NCBI GenBank assembly: GCA_017640505.1
Contig: JAEPQO010000001.1
Span: 62,001-126,000 of the forward strand
From: Rhodospirillales bacterium
GTDB lineage: Bacteria; Pseudomonadota; Alphaproteobacteria; Rhodospirillales; Casp-alpha2
Length of the DNA stretch: 64,000 nt
Direction: 5' to 3'
Positions 30,097 through 40,077 of the stretch are shown piece after piece (the first letter of the stretch is position 1; the number at the start of each line of letters is the position of its first letter). Both the position numbers and the translations under genes were made by a program. Below the pieces are notes generated by a model that was not told the origin of the DNA, did not search any database, and saw only the letters and a program-made list of their open reading frames with translations.

Positions 30097-31566
30097 ATGG
30101 ACCGTTCGCGCCTGATCCCGCTGGTCGAAAAGATTGAAGGCCGCCGCATTTTGGTCGTCGGCGACGCCATGCTCGACCGCTTTGTCTCGGGCGAGGTCGA
30201 CCGGATTTCGCCGGAAGCGCCGATCCCGGTGCTGCGCGTGACCGCCGAAAGCAGCATGCCCGGCGGTGCCGGCAACGTGGTTCGGAATCTTGCCGCCCTC
30301 GGCGCCGGGGTGACCTTCATCGCGGTCTGTGGTGACGACGCCCCCGGCCGCGAATTGACGGCGGCGCTTTCGGCCGATCCGCTGGTCACGGCGGATCTGA
30401 AAACCGACCCGGCGCGTCCCACCACCATCAAAATCCGATATATCGCGGGCAATCAGCAGATGATGCGCGCCGACTGGGAAGCGGGCGCCGACATCGACGA
30501 CGCGACCGCCACCGCGATGCTCGATGCCGCCGTCCGGCACATCGCCGACTTTGGCGCGGTGGTGCTGTCCGATTACGACAAGGGCGTGCTCGCCGAAGGC
30601 CGCGCCAGTAAGATCATCGATGCGGCCCGGAAAGCCGGCGTGCCGGTCATCGTCGATCCGAAGGGCAACGGCTACGACCGTTATCGGGGCGCGAACCTCA
30701 TTACGCCGAACCGCAAGGAACTGGAACAGGCCGCCGGCAAACCGGCGACCGATTCCGACGCGATACGCGATGCGGCCCACGGCCTTATCAAGGCTCATGA
30801 ACTGGGCGGCATGCTGGTGACCCGGAGCGCCGACGGCATGACGCTTGTCTCGGAAGATGGTGATGCTCATCACCTGGCGGCCGAAAGCCGTGAGGTCTTC
30901 GACGTATCCGGTGCCGGCGACACGGTGGTCGCCGCCGTTGCCGCGATGATCGCGTCGGGCGCCGACATCCGTGACGCCGCCTGCGTCGCCAACACGGCGG
31001 CAGGCATTGTCGTCGGCAAAGTCGGCACCGCGGCATGCCACGCCGCCGAGCTGATCGCGGCGCTTCACCACAAGGACCTGTCGGATGCCGAGGCCAAGGT
31101 CCTGACCGATGCCGAGGCGCTTGAGCGCATCGCACGCTGGCGCCGGCAGGGCCTGAAGGTCGGCTTTACCAACGGGTGTTTCGATCTGCTGCACCCGGGC
31201 CACGTCTCGCTCCTGGCCCAGGCGCGCGCCGCCTGCGACCGGCTCGTCGTCGGGCTCAATTCGGATGCATCGGTAAAACGGCTCAAGGGCGAAGACCGGC
31301 CTGTCCAGAACGAAGCCGCCAGAAGCACGGTGCTGGCATCACTGGCGTCGGTCGACCTGGTCGTGATCTTCGGGGAAGACACGCCGTTTGAGCTGATCGA
31401 ACGCCTGCACCCGGACGTTCTCGTCAAAGGCGCGGATTACACCGTCGAACAGGTGGTCGGCGCGGATCTCGTATCCGGTTGGGGCGGCACCATCGTGCTG
31501 GCCGATCTCAAGGACGGTTTTTCGACCACGGCAACCATCGAACGGCTGAACAAGAACCGTTCCTGA
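30097..31566 (+). CDS. hldE: Bifunctional D-glycero-beta-D-manno-heptose-7-phosphate kinase / heptose-1-phosphate adenylyltransferase
   Basis: ILVVGDAMLDRFVSGEVDRISPEAPIPVLRV, GGAGNVVRNLAALG, FDVSGAGDTVVAA, VGFTNGCFDLLHPGHVSLLAQARA. Confidence 0.95.
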   Translation: MDRSRLIPLVEKIEGRRILVVGDAMLDRFVSGEVDRISPEAPIPVLRVTAESSMPGGAGNVVRNLAALGAGVTFIAVCGDDAPGRELTAALSADPLVTADLKTDPARPTTIKIRYIAGNQQMMRADWEAGADIDDATATAMLDAAVRHIADFGAVVLSDYDKGVLAEGRASKIIDAARKAGVPVIVDPKGNGYDRYRGANLITPNRKELEQAAGKPATDSDAIRDAAHGLIKAHELGGMLVTRSADGMTLVSEDGDAHHLAAESREVFDVSGAGDTVVAAVAAMIASGADIRDAACVANTAAGIVVGKVGTAACHAAELIAALHHKDLSDAEAKVLTDAEALERIARWRRQGLKVGFTNGCFDLLHPGHVSLLAQARAACDRLVVGLNSDASVKRLKGEDRPVQNEAARSTVLASLASVDLVVIFGEDTPFELIERLHPDVLVKGADYTVEQVVGADLVSGWGGTIVLADLKDGFSTTATIERLNKNRS

Positions 31567-31572
31567 CCCGCT

Positions 31573-33537
31573 TCAGTTTCTGTTGAAATATCCCGAAGAA
31601 GATGTGCCCGGGGCAGCGGATTTCGGCTCCACGTCGTCGATCGCTTTCTGCGCTTCCTGTTTCGCGTCCTCGATCGTTTCGAACAGGCGCGAGAAGAAGC
31701 CCCGGTCATCGGACGGCCGCGGCAGATCCCGCGCCGGCAGCCCGCCGTGCGCCGCCGCCATCACATCGCGCCAGATGCGCGCCGGATAGCTGCCGCCGGT
31801 GACGTGGTTCATCGGCGCGCCGTCATCGTTGCCGAGCCACACGCCGGCAATGAAGTCCGCCGTGTATCCGACGAACCAGGCGTCACGGTAATTCTGCGAC
31901 GTGCCGGTCTTGCCCGCGGCATCGCGGCCGAAATTGGCGGCCTTGCCGGTCCCTTCGGTGATGGCCTTGTGCAGCATGTTGTTCATCGGCCCGACCAGGT
32001 ATGGCTGCACGGCCTGACCCGGACCGGATCCCGTGCGCCGGTAGAGAATCTCGCCGCCGCCGTCGCGAATTTCCACGATCCCGAAGGGAATGACCCCGTT
32101 GCCGCCGTTGGCGAACGGCGCATAGGCGCTGACCAGTTCAAGCAACGTCGTTTCCACGGTGCCGAGCGCGATGGAGGCATCCGGTTTTTCGCCCGGGTCG
32201 ATCCCGAGGGTCCTCGCCGTATCGGCAACCCGGCTGATCCCCGCCTTCATGGCGACGCGAACGGCAACCGTGTTGACCGACCTGGCGAGACCATCCGAGA
32301 CCGTGGTCGGTCCGGTGAACTCGCCGTTGAAGTTGCTAGGCTCCCAGTTACCGATCTTGATCGGCGCGTCCTCGATCACGTCATCCGGCGACAGTCCTGC
32401 CTTGAGGCCCGCCAGATAAACGAACGGCTTGAACGCGGAGCCCGGCTGCCGCTGAGCCTGCGTCGCCCGGTTGAACTGCGTGGCTGCATAGTTGCTGCCG
32501 CCCACCATGGCCTTCACCGCGCCGTCCGGCGTCAGCAGCAGCACGGCGCCGTTGCCGATCTTGCGTTGCTTGCCGGCCTTGGCGATGACCCCGGCAAGGG
32601 TGCGCTCGGCGGTGAGCTGCGCATCCCGGTCGAGCGTCGTCTGCACGATCAGATCGCGGTCCCGGGCACCGGTGTAGTCCTGCACCTGATCCAAAATCCA
32701 GTCGACGAAGTAAGGCGCCGTGCGTCCGGGCCTGGATGTCGTGCTTTTCGTCGACGCGCCACGGGCTTTCCTGGCCTGTTCGTCGGTCAGGTATCCGGCC
32801 GCCACCATGTTGGCGAGAACGACCCGCGTGCGTTTCTCTGCGCGCTCGTCGTCACTGTGCGGATTATAGCGGCTCGGTGCTTTGAGGAGCCCGGCGAGCA
32901 TCGCGCTTTCCCACACGTTCAGAGCCGACGCGGGTTTGTTAAAGTACTTCCTCGCCGCGGCATCGACGCCGTAGGTCCCGGCGCCCAGATATACGCGGTT
33001 GAGGTAAAGCTCGAGAATCTGGTCCTTGGAAAAGCGGTGTTCCAGCCACAGCGCCAGCATGACTTCCTGGATCTTGCGCTTGTACGTGCGCTCGGAACTC
33101 AGGAACAGGTTCTTCGCCACCTGCTGCGTGATGGTGCTGCCGCCCTGGACGATGCGCCCGGCGCGCAGATTGGCGAACATGGCGCGGGCCAAACCGATGG
33201 GATCGATCCCGAAGTGGTCGTAATAGCGCCGGTCCTCGGTCGCCAGCACGGCCTGCGGCAGCGCCGGCGGCAGGTCCGAGAGGCGCACCGGAATCCCGTA
33301 CAGGTCGCCGACCGCGGCGATTTCCTTGCCGCCCGCGTCCAGCACCCAGACGGTCGGGCGCCTGGACGGCGCGAGACTGTCCTCGACGTCCGGCAGGTCG
33401 GTATAGAACCATCCGGCGGCGAACAGCGTCGCGATCAGCCCCCAGACAACGAGGGTCGCCGTCCACTTACCGAGGCGTCGCCAGAGCGAAGGACCGGCAG
33501 CGGATGTCTTGCCGTTCTTTTTGGATTTACGGGCCAT
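31573..33537 (-). CDS. PBP1A-type class A penicillin-binding protein (transglycosylase/transpeptidase)
   Basis: VLATEDRRYYDHFGIDPIGLARAMFANLRAGRIVQGGSTITQQVAKNLFLSSERTYKRKIQEVMLALWLE, RQPGSAFKPFVYLAGL, GKTGTSQNYRDAWFVGYT. Confidence 0.93.
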   Translation of the reverse strand: MARKSKKNGKTSAAGPSLWRRLGKWTATLVVWGLIATLFAAGWFYTDLPDVEDSLAPSRRPTVWVLDAGGKEIAAVGDLYGIPVRLSDLPPALPQAVLATEDRRYYDHFGIDPIGLARAMFANLRAGRIVQGGSTITQQVAKNLFLSSERTYKRKIQEVMLALWLEHRFSKDQILELYLNRVYLGAGTYGVDAAARKYFNKPASALNVWESAMLAGLLKAPSRYNPHSDDERAEKRTRVVLANMVAAGYLTDEQARKARGASTKSTTSRPGRTAPYFVDWILDQVQDYTGARDRDLIVQTTLDRDAQLTAERTLAGVIAKAGKQRKIGNGAVLLLTPDGAVKAMVGGSNYAATQFNRATQAQRQPGSAFKPFVYLAGLKAGLSPDDVIEDAPIKIGNWEPSNFNGEFTGPTTVSDGLARSVNTVAVRVAMKAGISRVADTARTLGIDPGEKPDASIALGTVETTLLELVSAYAPFANGGNGVIPFGIVEIRDGGGEILYRRTGSGPGQAVQPYLVGPMNNMLHKAITEGTGKAANFGRDAAGKTGTSQNYRDAWFVGYTADFIAGVWLGNDDGAPMNHVTGGSYPARIWRDVMAAAHGGLPARDLPRPSDDRGFFSRLFETIEDAKQEAQKAIDDVEPKSAAPGTSSSGYFNRN

Positions 33538-33601
33538 GCCGGTTTATGCCGCGAATGCCGTTATAAACGGGTTAATACGGCGTCAAAAAACACGGAAAAG
33601 G

Positions 33602-34330
33602 TCAGGACGGGAACAGAAGGTGTAACTGTGTTTCGTACATGACGGCACAGCCCAATACGGCTGTCGCCACGCCGATGCCGCCTTGCAGGGCCCGGTTGGC
33701 CCACGTCAGGGTCCGCGCCGTATAACCGAGCGGCAAGGCAATCACGGCCGAAAGCGCGGCCATCCCGGCGATCGAGCCGAGCCCGAATATCACCACGTAC
33801 CCGATCCCCAGCAGAGGGTCGCTGACACTGGTCGCGGTCAGCACGACAAGCGCCGCCGAACCCGCCATGCCGTGCATCAGGCCGACGGTCAGCGTCCGCC
33901 ACGGCAGACCTTGCGGGTGTTCGTGCGCGTGCGCGTTCCGGTTATGGGGCGCTTGCTCGCCGGCGTGCGAGTGCGCATGCATGTGCACGGTGCCATCGTT
34001 GTGACGGTGGGCATGGAAGTGAATACGGTCGCGCACCATCCGCCAGATAACCTGTCCGCCGAGCAGAACCAGCATCACGCCGACGCCGAATTCCAGCCAG
34101 CCGGCGATGCTTTCATCGATCCCGGTGCCGACATAAATGGCGGTCCCGGCGACGATACCCAGCATGATGGTGTGTCCCAGCCCCCACAGTGCGCCATGGG
34201 CGACGATGCGGCGCATTGTCGTCTCGCCTGTGACGATGGACGATACGGCGGCGACATGGTCGGCTTCCAATGCGTGCTGAAGGCCAATGACGAGGCCAAG
34301 AAGCAGAATGCCACCGAAAGTCAGATCCAT
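33602..34330 (-). CDS. NiCoT/NicO-type nickel/cobalt transporter-like membrane protein with His-rich loop
   Basis: HALEADH (HX4DH signature) in the first TM, several TMs, and loop HFHAHRHNDGTVHMHAHSHAGEQAPHNRNAHAHEHP. Confidence 0.75.
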   Translation of the reverse strand: MDLTFGGILLLGLVIGLQHALEADHVAAVSSIVTGETTMRRIVAHGALWGLGHTIMLGIVAGTAIYVGTGIDESIAGWLEFGVGVMLVLLGGQVIWRMVRDRIHFHAHRHNDGTVHMHAHSHAGEQAPHNRNAHAHEHPQGLPWRTLTVGLMHGMAGSAALVVLTATSVSDPLLGIGYVVIFGLGSIAGMAALSAVIALPLGYTARTLTWANRALQGGIGVATAVLGCAVMYETQLHLLFPS

Positions 34331-34442
34331 GATGTCTCCGTGTCAGGAAGGAATAATGCGCCGCACAAGATCGCATCCTATCGCGGCCTCGACGAGGCGC
34401 AAGCGGAGAAAGCGGCGGGGATCGGAAAAACCGCGCTGCCGG

Positions 34443-34592
34443 TCAGTCCTTGGCGGGCGAGATCGGCATCTTGCACTTCTCGCACTCCGAGCGCGGGCCC
34501 TGCATGACATGACCACAGGCATTGCACTTGGTTTCAGCGCGTTGCGACGCTTCTTCCAGCTTCTGGAACAGCTTCTTGAACGGATTCAGCAT
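34443..34592 (-). CDS. 49-aa zinc-ribbon protein
   Basis: Own translation (absent from track): MLNPFKKLFQKLEEASQRAETKCNACGHVMQGPRSECEKCKMPISPAKD; two CxxC pairs. Confidence 0.7.
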   Translation of the reverse strand: MLNPFKKLFQKLEEASQRAETKCNACGHVMQGPRSECEKCKMPISPAKD

Positions 34593-34651
34593 CGGCGCCT
34601 CTCGGACGGTATCGGGTCAGACCATTACCATAACAGAAAAGAGACGCGCCT

Positions 34652-34813
34652 TCAGCCTTGCTTACCCGGCTTTTCGTCGTCGTTGAGCAGGATTCGTTCC
34701 GCCGCACCGTCGAGATCCTCGAACTGGCCGGACTTCAGGCACCACAGAAAGGCAACGAGGCCAAGCAGCCCCAGGAACAGCGCAATCGGGATCAGGTAGG
34801 CAATGATTTCCAT
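34652..34813 (-). CDS. ccoS: cbb3-type cytochrome oxidase assembly protein CcoS
   Basis: Own translation (absent from track): MEIIAYLIPIALFLGLLGLVAFLWCLKSGQFEDLDGAAERILLNDDEKPGKQG; canonical position after ccoI. Confidence 0.95.
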   Translation of the reverse strand: MEIIAYLIPIALFLGLLGLVAFLWCLKSGQFEDLDGAAERILLNDDEKPGKQG

Positions 34814-34822
34814 TGGCTTCTC

Positions 34823-37123
34823 TTATTTCACCCACTTCAGCCGGAGCGCATTCAGCGTCACGACGATGGAACTCGACGACATGGCCACCGCCGCCACCAA
34901 TGGCGTTGCCAGGCCGGCAACCGCCAGCGGGATCGCAATCGCATTGTACGCAAACGCAAGGCCGAAGTTCTGTTTCACGAGCCGCGTCGCCGTCCGTGCC
35001 ACCCGGATGGCCGTGACGACAGGCGCAAGCGCCCTGCCCTGGAACAGCAGGTCCGCCGCCGTCTGACTGACGTCCGCCGCGCTTGAGGGCGACATCGAGA
35101 CGTGGGCGGCGACCAGCGACGGGGCGTCGTTGAGGCCGTCGCCGACCATCAGCACGCGGCGTCCCTCGGCGGCGAGATTTTCAAGCCGCGCGGTCTTGTC
35201 GGCGGGCAGGCAACCGGACTGCCACACATCGATGCCGAGGTCACCGGCGGCGCGTGCCACGGCGGCTTCGGTATCGCCGGAAAGCAGCTCGATCCCGAGA
35301 CCCATCCGGCGCAATGCACCGAGAACGTCCTTCGCGTCTTCGCGCAGCGCGTCCTCGAAATGGAACGTTGCTTTCATCTCGCCGGCGACGGCGTAGCAGA
35401 TTTCACTCAGGCCCACGGCATTGTTACGCGCGCCGGCGCCGCACCAATCGCGGCTGCCGAGCCTGATGCGGTTGCCGTCCAGCACACCCTCAAGCCCATA
35501 GCCCGGCTCTTCATGTATCTCCGTGATCTCGATGCCCTGCTCGTCGGCCGCGGCGGCAAGGGCCTTCGACAACGGATGGCGGCTGTGCCGCGCCAGCGCC
35601 GCAGCGGACGCAAGCGCGTCTTGATCAAAATCGCCGCCGACGAGCCTTGGCTGTCCGAGGGTCAGCGTGCCCGTCTTGTCGAATACGACGGTGTCGATGC
35701 TGCTCAGGCGCTCGAGCGCGTCAGCCGCCTTGACCAGCACGCCGGCCTTCAGAAGCCGGGACGACGCAACGACCTGCACCGCCGGCACGGCGAGCCCCAG
35801 CGCGCACGGGCACGTGATGATCAGAACGGCAATGGCCGCCATCAGCGAAGCCTGCCAGCCCGCATCCGTGAAGACGATCCATCCGGCGAACGTTGCCGCC
35901 GCCAGGATATGCACCACGGGCGCATAAATGCTTGCGACGCGGTCGGCGAGCCGGATGTACTTGGCACGGCCCTGCTCCGCCAGTTCCATCAGTTTGACGA
36001 TTTCGGAAAGCAGCGTGCCGTCGGCCCGCACCGTGGTCCTGACACGCAGCGGCGCCGTCAGGTTGAGCGTACCCGCAAAGACCCGCCCGCCCGGGATCGC
36101 CAGCTTTGGCATCGTCTCGCCGGTCAGGAGTTGGGTATCGACATCCGAGCGTCCGTCGAGGACGGTGCCGTCGACCGGCACCCGTTCACCGGCGGCGACG
36201 AGGACGGTCATGCCTTCGTCGATCTCGTTGATGCGTACGGCGCGCTGGCGGCCGTCATCACCGATGACGGTCGCGGCCCGTGCCTGCATCGCCAGCAGAT
36301 GCGTCGCCGCGGAGCGTGCCCGTGAGCGCGCGCGCTGATCGAGATAGCGCCCGATCAGCAGGAAGAACAGCAGCGATACCGAGGCATCGAAATAGGCATG
36401 CTGCGCCCCCTCGATCGTCTGGTAGAGGCTCATCACCGAAGCCAGCACGACGGCCAGGCTGATCGGCACGTCCATGTTAAGGCCGCGGGCGCGCAGCGCA
36501 CCAAGCGCGCTCCGGAAAAACGGCTGGCCCGCATAGACGACGGCGGGCAGCGCGATCAGCGCCGAGATCCAATGGAACAGCGTTCGCGTGTTTTCGCCCA
36601 TGTCGCCGGCATGCCCCGACCACACGGAAACGGACAGCAGCATCACGTTGGCGGCGGCGAACCCGGCGACGGCCATCGCCGACAGCAGACGCTTGTCCTC
36701 GCGGCTTTCGGTGCCGGCCAGTTCCGCCGGGTCGTAGGGCGTGACGGGGTAGCCCAGCGCCTGCACGGCACGCATCATCTCTGACGGGTCGGCCTCGCCG
36801 TCCTGCCACGCGACGGCGAGACGGCGCGTACTCATGTTAACGCGTGCGGCCTCAACACCCGGGAAAGACTTGAGACGGCCTTCGATCTTGCCGATGCAGG
36901 CTGCGCACTGAAGGTTCTCGACCAGCAGATTGAGGTGCGCGAGACCGTCGCCGGTGTGCGTCACGAACGTCGACGGATCACTGGGTGCGATCAGGTTTTC
37001 GTCGACAGCCTGCGCGCCACGTGCGGCGACGGTATAATTGACGAGCGCCCCGGCATCGCAGCAGTCCGCAATACCGGCGTCCGCCGGCAGCGCCACCCGC
37101 TTTGCTGGTTCGATCGCGTTCAT
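34823..37123 (-). CDS. ccoI: Copper-translocating P-type ATPase CcoI/FixI
   Basis: CAACIGKIE metal site, LIITCPCALGLAVPAVQV, VVFDKTGTLTLGQ, MVGDGLNDAPSL; inside the cco cluster. Confidence 0.95.
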   Translation of the reverse strand: MNAIEPAKRVALPADAGIADCCDAGALVNYTVAARGAQAVDENLIAPSDPSTFVTHTGDGLAHLNLLVENLQCAACIGKIEGRLKSFPGVEAARVNMSTRRLAVAWQDGEADPSEMMRAVQALGYPVTPYDPAELAGTESREDKRLLSAMAVAGFAAANVMLLSVSVWSGHAGDMGENTRTLFHWISALIALPAVVYAGQPFFRSALGALRARGLNMDVPISLAVVLASVMSLYQTIEGAQHAYFDASVSLLFFLLIGRYLDQRARSRARSAATHLLAMQARAATVIGDDGRQRAVRINEIDEGMTVLVAAGERVPVDGTVLDGRSDVDTQLLTGETMPKLAIPGGRVFAGTLNLTAPLRVRTTVRADGTLLSEIVKLMELAEQGRAKYIRLADRVASIYAPVVHILAAATFAGWIVFTDAGWQASLMAAIAVLIITCPCALGLAVPAVQVVASSRLLKAGVLVKAADALERLSSIDTVVFDKTGTLTLGQPRLVGGDFDQDALASAAALARHSRHPLSKALAAAADEQGIEITEIHEEPGYGLEGVLDGNRIRLGSRDWCGAGARNNAVGLSEICYAVAGEMKATFHFEDALREDAKDVLGALRRMGLGIELLSGDTEAAVARAAGDLGIDVWQSGCLPADKTARLENLAAEGRRVLMVGDGLNDAPSLVAAHVSMSPSSAADVSQTAADLLFQGRALAPVVTAIRVARTATRLVKQNFGLAFAYNAIAIPLAVAGLATPLVAAVAMSSSSIVVTLNALRLKWVK

Positions 37124-37617
37124 TCCTTCACCATCACCTCGTGGCGCATGCGATAGGAATCGCCGCCGCGTTCCACCAGAACTTCAGCCTTCCAGCGGCC
37201 CGGCATGGGCGCGGCGAATGCGCCCTGGTAACGACCCTCGCCGAGCGCCTTGAGCTCGATCTGCAGCGTCGTTTCATCGCCGAGCGGTCGGGTCAGGGCA
37301 ACGCTCGCCCGGGCGCCCGATAACGGCAGGCCGGATTTCCCGGTCATCGTCACCGTGACCATGCCGTCGTCCGAGACATCGACGTTGCTGGTCCAGCCGA
37401 GCCGCTTCTGTGCCGCCGCGTCGTCGAGCGTACGGTTATAGACGATCCCCTTCCTGTAGGAATCCTCGGTCGTCAGACCCGGAAAGGTATCGAGGGCATA
37501 ATACATGAAGACCCCGTTCACCGCCGCAATCACGCCGAAGAACGCGACAAGGCCGAAAAACACCATGCGGCCGGTGATCCTGAATGCGGATTTATCGTTC
37601 ATCGTCATTATGCTCAT
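37120..37617 (-). CDS. ccoH: FixH/CcoH family protein
   Basis: ITGRMVFFGLVAFFGVIAAVNGVFMYYALDTFPGL; between ccoI and ccoG. Confidence 0.92.
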   Translation of the reverse strand: MSIMTMNDKSAFRITGRMVFFGLVAFFGVIAAVNGVFMYYALDTFPGLTTEDSYRKGIVYNRTLDDAAAQKRLGWTSNVDVSDDGMVTVTMTGKSGLPLSGARASVALTRPLGDETTLQIELKALGEGRYQGAFAAPMPGRWKAEVLVERGGDSYRMRHEVMVKE

Positions 37618-39116
37618 CGTTCGGGGGCCCTGAATACACTATCATATGTTGCGGTTTCGCCGTTGGACATGTCGCGAAGCTGGAAGTGAATGTCCATCGC
37701 CTCGTCGTTGATCATGTCGTCCGGGATCTGTACCAGAAGCCGGAAGCTTTGCAGCGTATCCGGGTTCAGTTCGAAAAGCGCGGTCATCGCCGGTTCCGTT
37801 TCAGCCGCACCGACAACTTTCATACGCGCACCTTCGGGTTCGGTGATTTCAAGGAAAACGGACCGTTCGATCCGTGCCTTGTTGAGAATCTTGAACGTGT
37901 AGGCGTTCTGGATCGAACCGTCGCCGAGGCGTGTGAAGATCGGGTTGCGGTCACGGAGCACGTTGATATCGAGCTCGGTCCGCCCCACGAACACGACCAG
38001 CATGAAGATGCCGATCGCCGCCCAGAGCGAGAAGTACGCCACCGTCCGGAATCGGATCGGTCTCAGCTTTGCCGGTTTGCCCTCGATCCGCGCATTCATG
38101 GCGGCGACGGAATCGTAATCGATCAGGCCGCGCGGGCGGCCGATCTTCGACATGACGTCGTCGCACGCGTCGATGCAGAGCGCGCAGGTAATGCATTCAA
38201 GTTGCTGGCCGTCGCGGATGTCGATCCCGGCCGGGCAGGCGACGACACATGCCTTGCAGTCGACGCAGTCGCCCCGGTTCTCGAACGTTTCGCCCTTCTT
38301 GTACGGCGCGCGCGGCTCGCCGCGGTCGTGCTTGTACGTCACGGTGAGGGAATGCTCGTCCATCATCGCGCCCTGGATGCGCGGCCACGGGCACATATAC
38401 GTGCACACCTGTTCGCGCATCAGTCCGCCCAGCGAATAGGTCGTGAACGTCAGTACGCCGACCGTCATGTAGGCGATGGGCGCCGCGTCGAGCAGAATGA
38501 AATCCTGCGCCAGCGTCGGGGCGTCGGCGAAATAGAAAATCCAGGCCCCGCCGGTCGCCACGGATATGACCAGCCAGATGGTGTGCTTGAGCACCCGCTT
38601 CACCGCCTTGGAAAACGACATCGGCGCCTTGTCGAGGCGGATTCGCGCGGCGCGGTCACCCTCGACAAAACGCTCGACCCAGATAAACAGATCGGTCCAT
38701 ACCGTCTGCGGGCAGGCATACCCGCACCAGGCACGGCCGAAGACGCTGGTGATGAAAAACAGGCCGACCGCCGCCATGATAAGCAAACCCGCGAAGTAAT
38801 AGACTTCCTGCGGCCAGATCTCGATGAAGAAGAAATAGAAGCGCCGGTGCGGGAAATCGATCAGCACCGCCTGGTCGGGGTTGCCGATGCCGCGGTCCCA
38901 GCGAATCCAGGGCGTGATGTAGTAGATGCCCAGCGTGATCGCCATAATCCACCACTTGAGCTTGCGGAAGGTACCCCAAACCCTTTTCGGATGGATCTTG
39001 ACCCGTTTCTTGTAAAGCGAGCGGTGTTCGCTTTTGTTGACCGCCTCGACATCATGCTGGGTGATGTCCGGTGCGGCGGCGCGTTCGTTCTGGGCAATCT
39101 CTGTTTCGGTCGTCAT
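37614..39116 (-). CDS. ccoG: CcoG/FixG/RdxA cytochrome oxidase accessory ferredoxin-like protein
   Basis: RAWCGYACPQTVWTDLFIWVERFVEG, GDCVDCKACVVACPAGIDIRDGQQLECITCALCIDACDDVM. Confidence 0.95.
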   Translation of the reverse strand: MTTETEIAQNERAAAPDITQHDVEAVNKSEHRSLYKKRVKIHPKRVWGTFRKLKWWIMAITLGIYYITPWIRWDRGIGNPDQAVLIDFPHRRFYFFFIEIWPQEVYYFAGLLIMAAVGLFFITSVFGRAWCGYACPQTVWTDLFIWVERFVEGDRAARIRLDKAPMSFSKAVKRVLKHTIWLVISVATGGAWIFYFADAPTLAQDFILLDAAPIAYMTVGVLTFTTYSLGGLMREQVCTYMCPWPRIQGAMMDEHSLTVTYKHDRGEPRAPYKKGETFENRGDCVDCKACVVACPAGIDIRDGQQLECITCALCIDACDDVMSKIGRPRGLIDYDSVAAMNARIEGKPAKLRPIRFRTVAYFSLWAAIGIFMLVVFVGRTELDINVLRDRNPIFTRLGDGSIQNAYTFKILNKARIERSVFLEITEPEGARMKVVGAAETEPAMTALFELNPDTLQSFRLLVQIPDDMINDEAMDIHFQLRDMSNGETATYDSVFRAPER

Positions 39117-39141
39117 GTGTTCACGCCACTTTCTAAAGGAT

Positions 39142-39178
39142 CAGACGTCACCTTCCCCCCGCACGAAGGTGACGTCTG
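39142..39178. repeat. Perfect 14-bp inverted repeat with 9-nt loop between ccoP and ccoG
   Basis: CAGACGTCACCTTC-CCCCCGCAC-GAAGGTGACGTCTG read directly. Confidence 0.95.
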
Positions 39179-39204
39179 TTGTGGGTGGATGTTTCCTCGT
39201 TAAC

Positions 39205-40074
39205 TTATTGGCCACCCCCCAACGAGTGCACGTAAATCGTCAATTGCTTGACCGTGACATCGTCGAGAATTTTACCCCATGCCGGCATCACGCCTGCGCG
39301 GCTGTTGGCGATCGATTCGACGATTGTCGCCTTGTCACCGCCATAGAGCCAGATATCGTTATTGAGCGGCGGCGCGCCGAGTTCGGCGGTGCCGACACCA
39401 CCTTCACCGTGGCAGGCGACGCAGTTGTCCTCGAACAGTTGCTGGCCTTCGTTCGCCGCCGCCTGGTCCGTCGCGTTACCCGACAGCGACAGAACAAACT
39501 CGGCCACCTGGCCGGCCTGCTCGCGGGTGAAGATACCATCCTTCACGAACGCCGGCATTTGCGAGACGCGCGCGTCGTCACTTTGCGTATTGCGCGCACC
39601 ATGCGTGATCGTGGTGTGGATCGCATCCAGCGAACCGCCCCAGACCCATTCGTCGTCGTTCAGGTTGGGGTACCCCGGCGCACCCTGCGCACCGGAGCCG
39701 TGGCACTGCGAGCAGTTGACGTTGAACGCCGACTTACCGCCCGCCATGGCGAACTCGAGAAGCTCCGGCTTGGTACGGATTTCCTCGAGCGAGGCATCGG
39801 CAATCGCCTGCAACTGGTCGGCCTGGGCCGCTTTCGCTGCCGCGACTTCCTTGTGCACCTCGGCGCGCGAGCTGTAGCCCAGCATGCCCTTGGTGTAGCT
39901 GGAGACCAGCGGGATCGCCGGATAGGCGATATAGTACCCGATCGACCACACCACGCATGCGTAGAAGATCCACAGCCACCATCTGGGAAGCGGGTTATCC
40001 AGTTCGCGGATACCGTCCCACTCGTGTCCGGTCGTTTCGATGCCGGAAAGTTGATCAACGTGTTTATCGGCCAT
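39205..40074 (-). CDS. ccoP: Cytochrome c oxidase cbb3-type subunit III (di-haem)
   Basis: Haem c motifs CSQCH and CVACH; N-terminal LDNPLPRWWLWIFYACVVWSIGYYIAYPAIPLV. Confidence 0.96.
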   Translation of the reverse strand: MADKHVDQLSGIETTGHEWDGIRELDNPLPRWWLWIFYACVVWSIGYYIAYPAIPLVSSYTKGMLGYSSRAEVHKEVAAAKAAQADQLQAIADASLEEIRTKPELLEFAMAGGKSAFNVNCSQCHGSGAQGAPGYPNLNDDEWVWGGSLDAIHTTITHGARNTQSDDARVSQMPAFVKDGIFTREQAGQVAEFVLSLSGNATDQAAANEGQQLFEDNCVACHGEGGVGTAELGAPPLNNDIWLYGGDKATIVESIANSRAGVMPAWGKILDDVTVKQLTIYVHSLGGGQ

Positions 40075-40077
40075 GTC

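Noticed and set aside
31747-33642. 631-aa plus-strand ORF
   Set aside because: Antisense shadow of the PBP1A gene.
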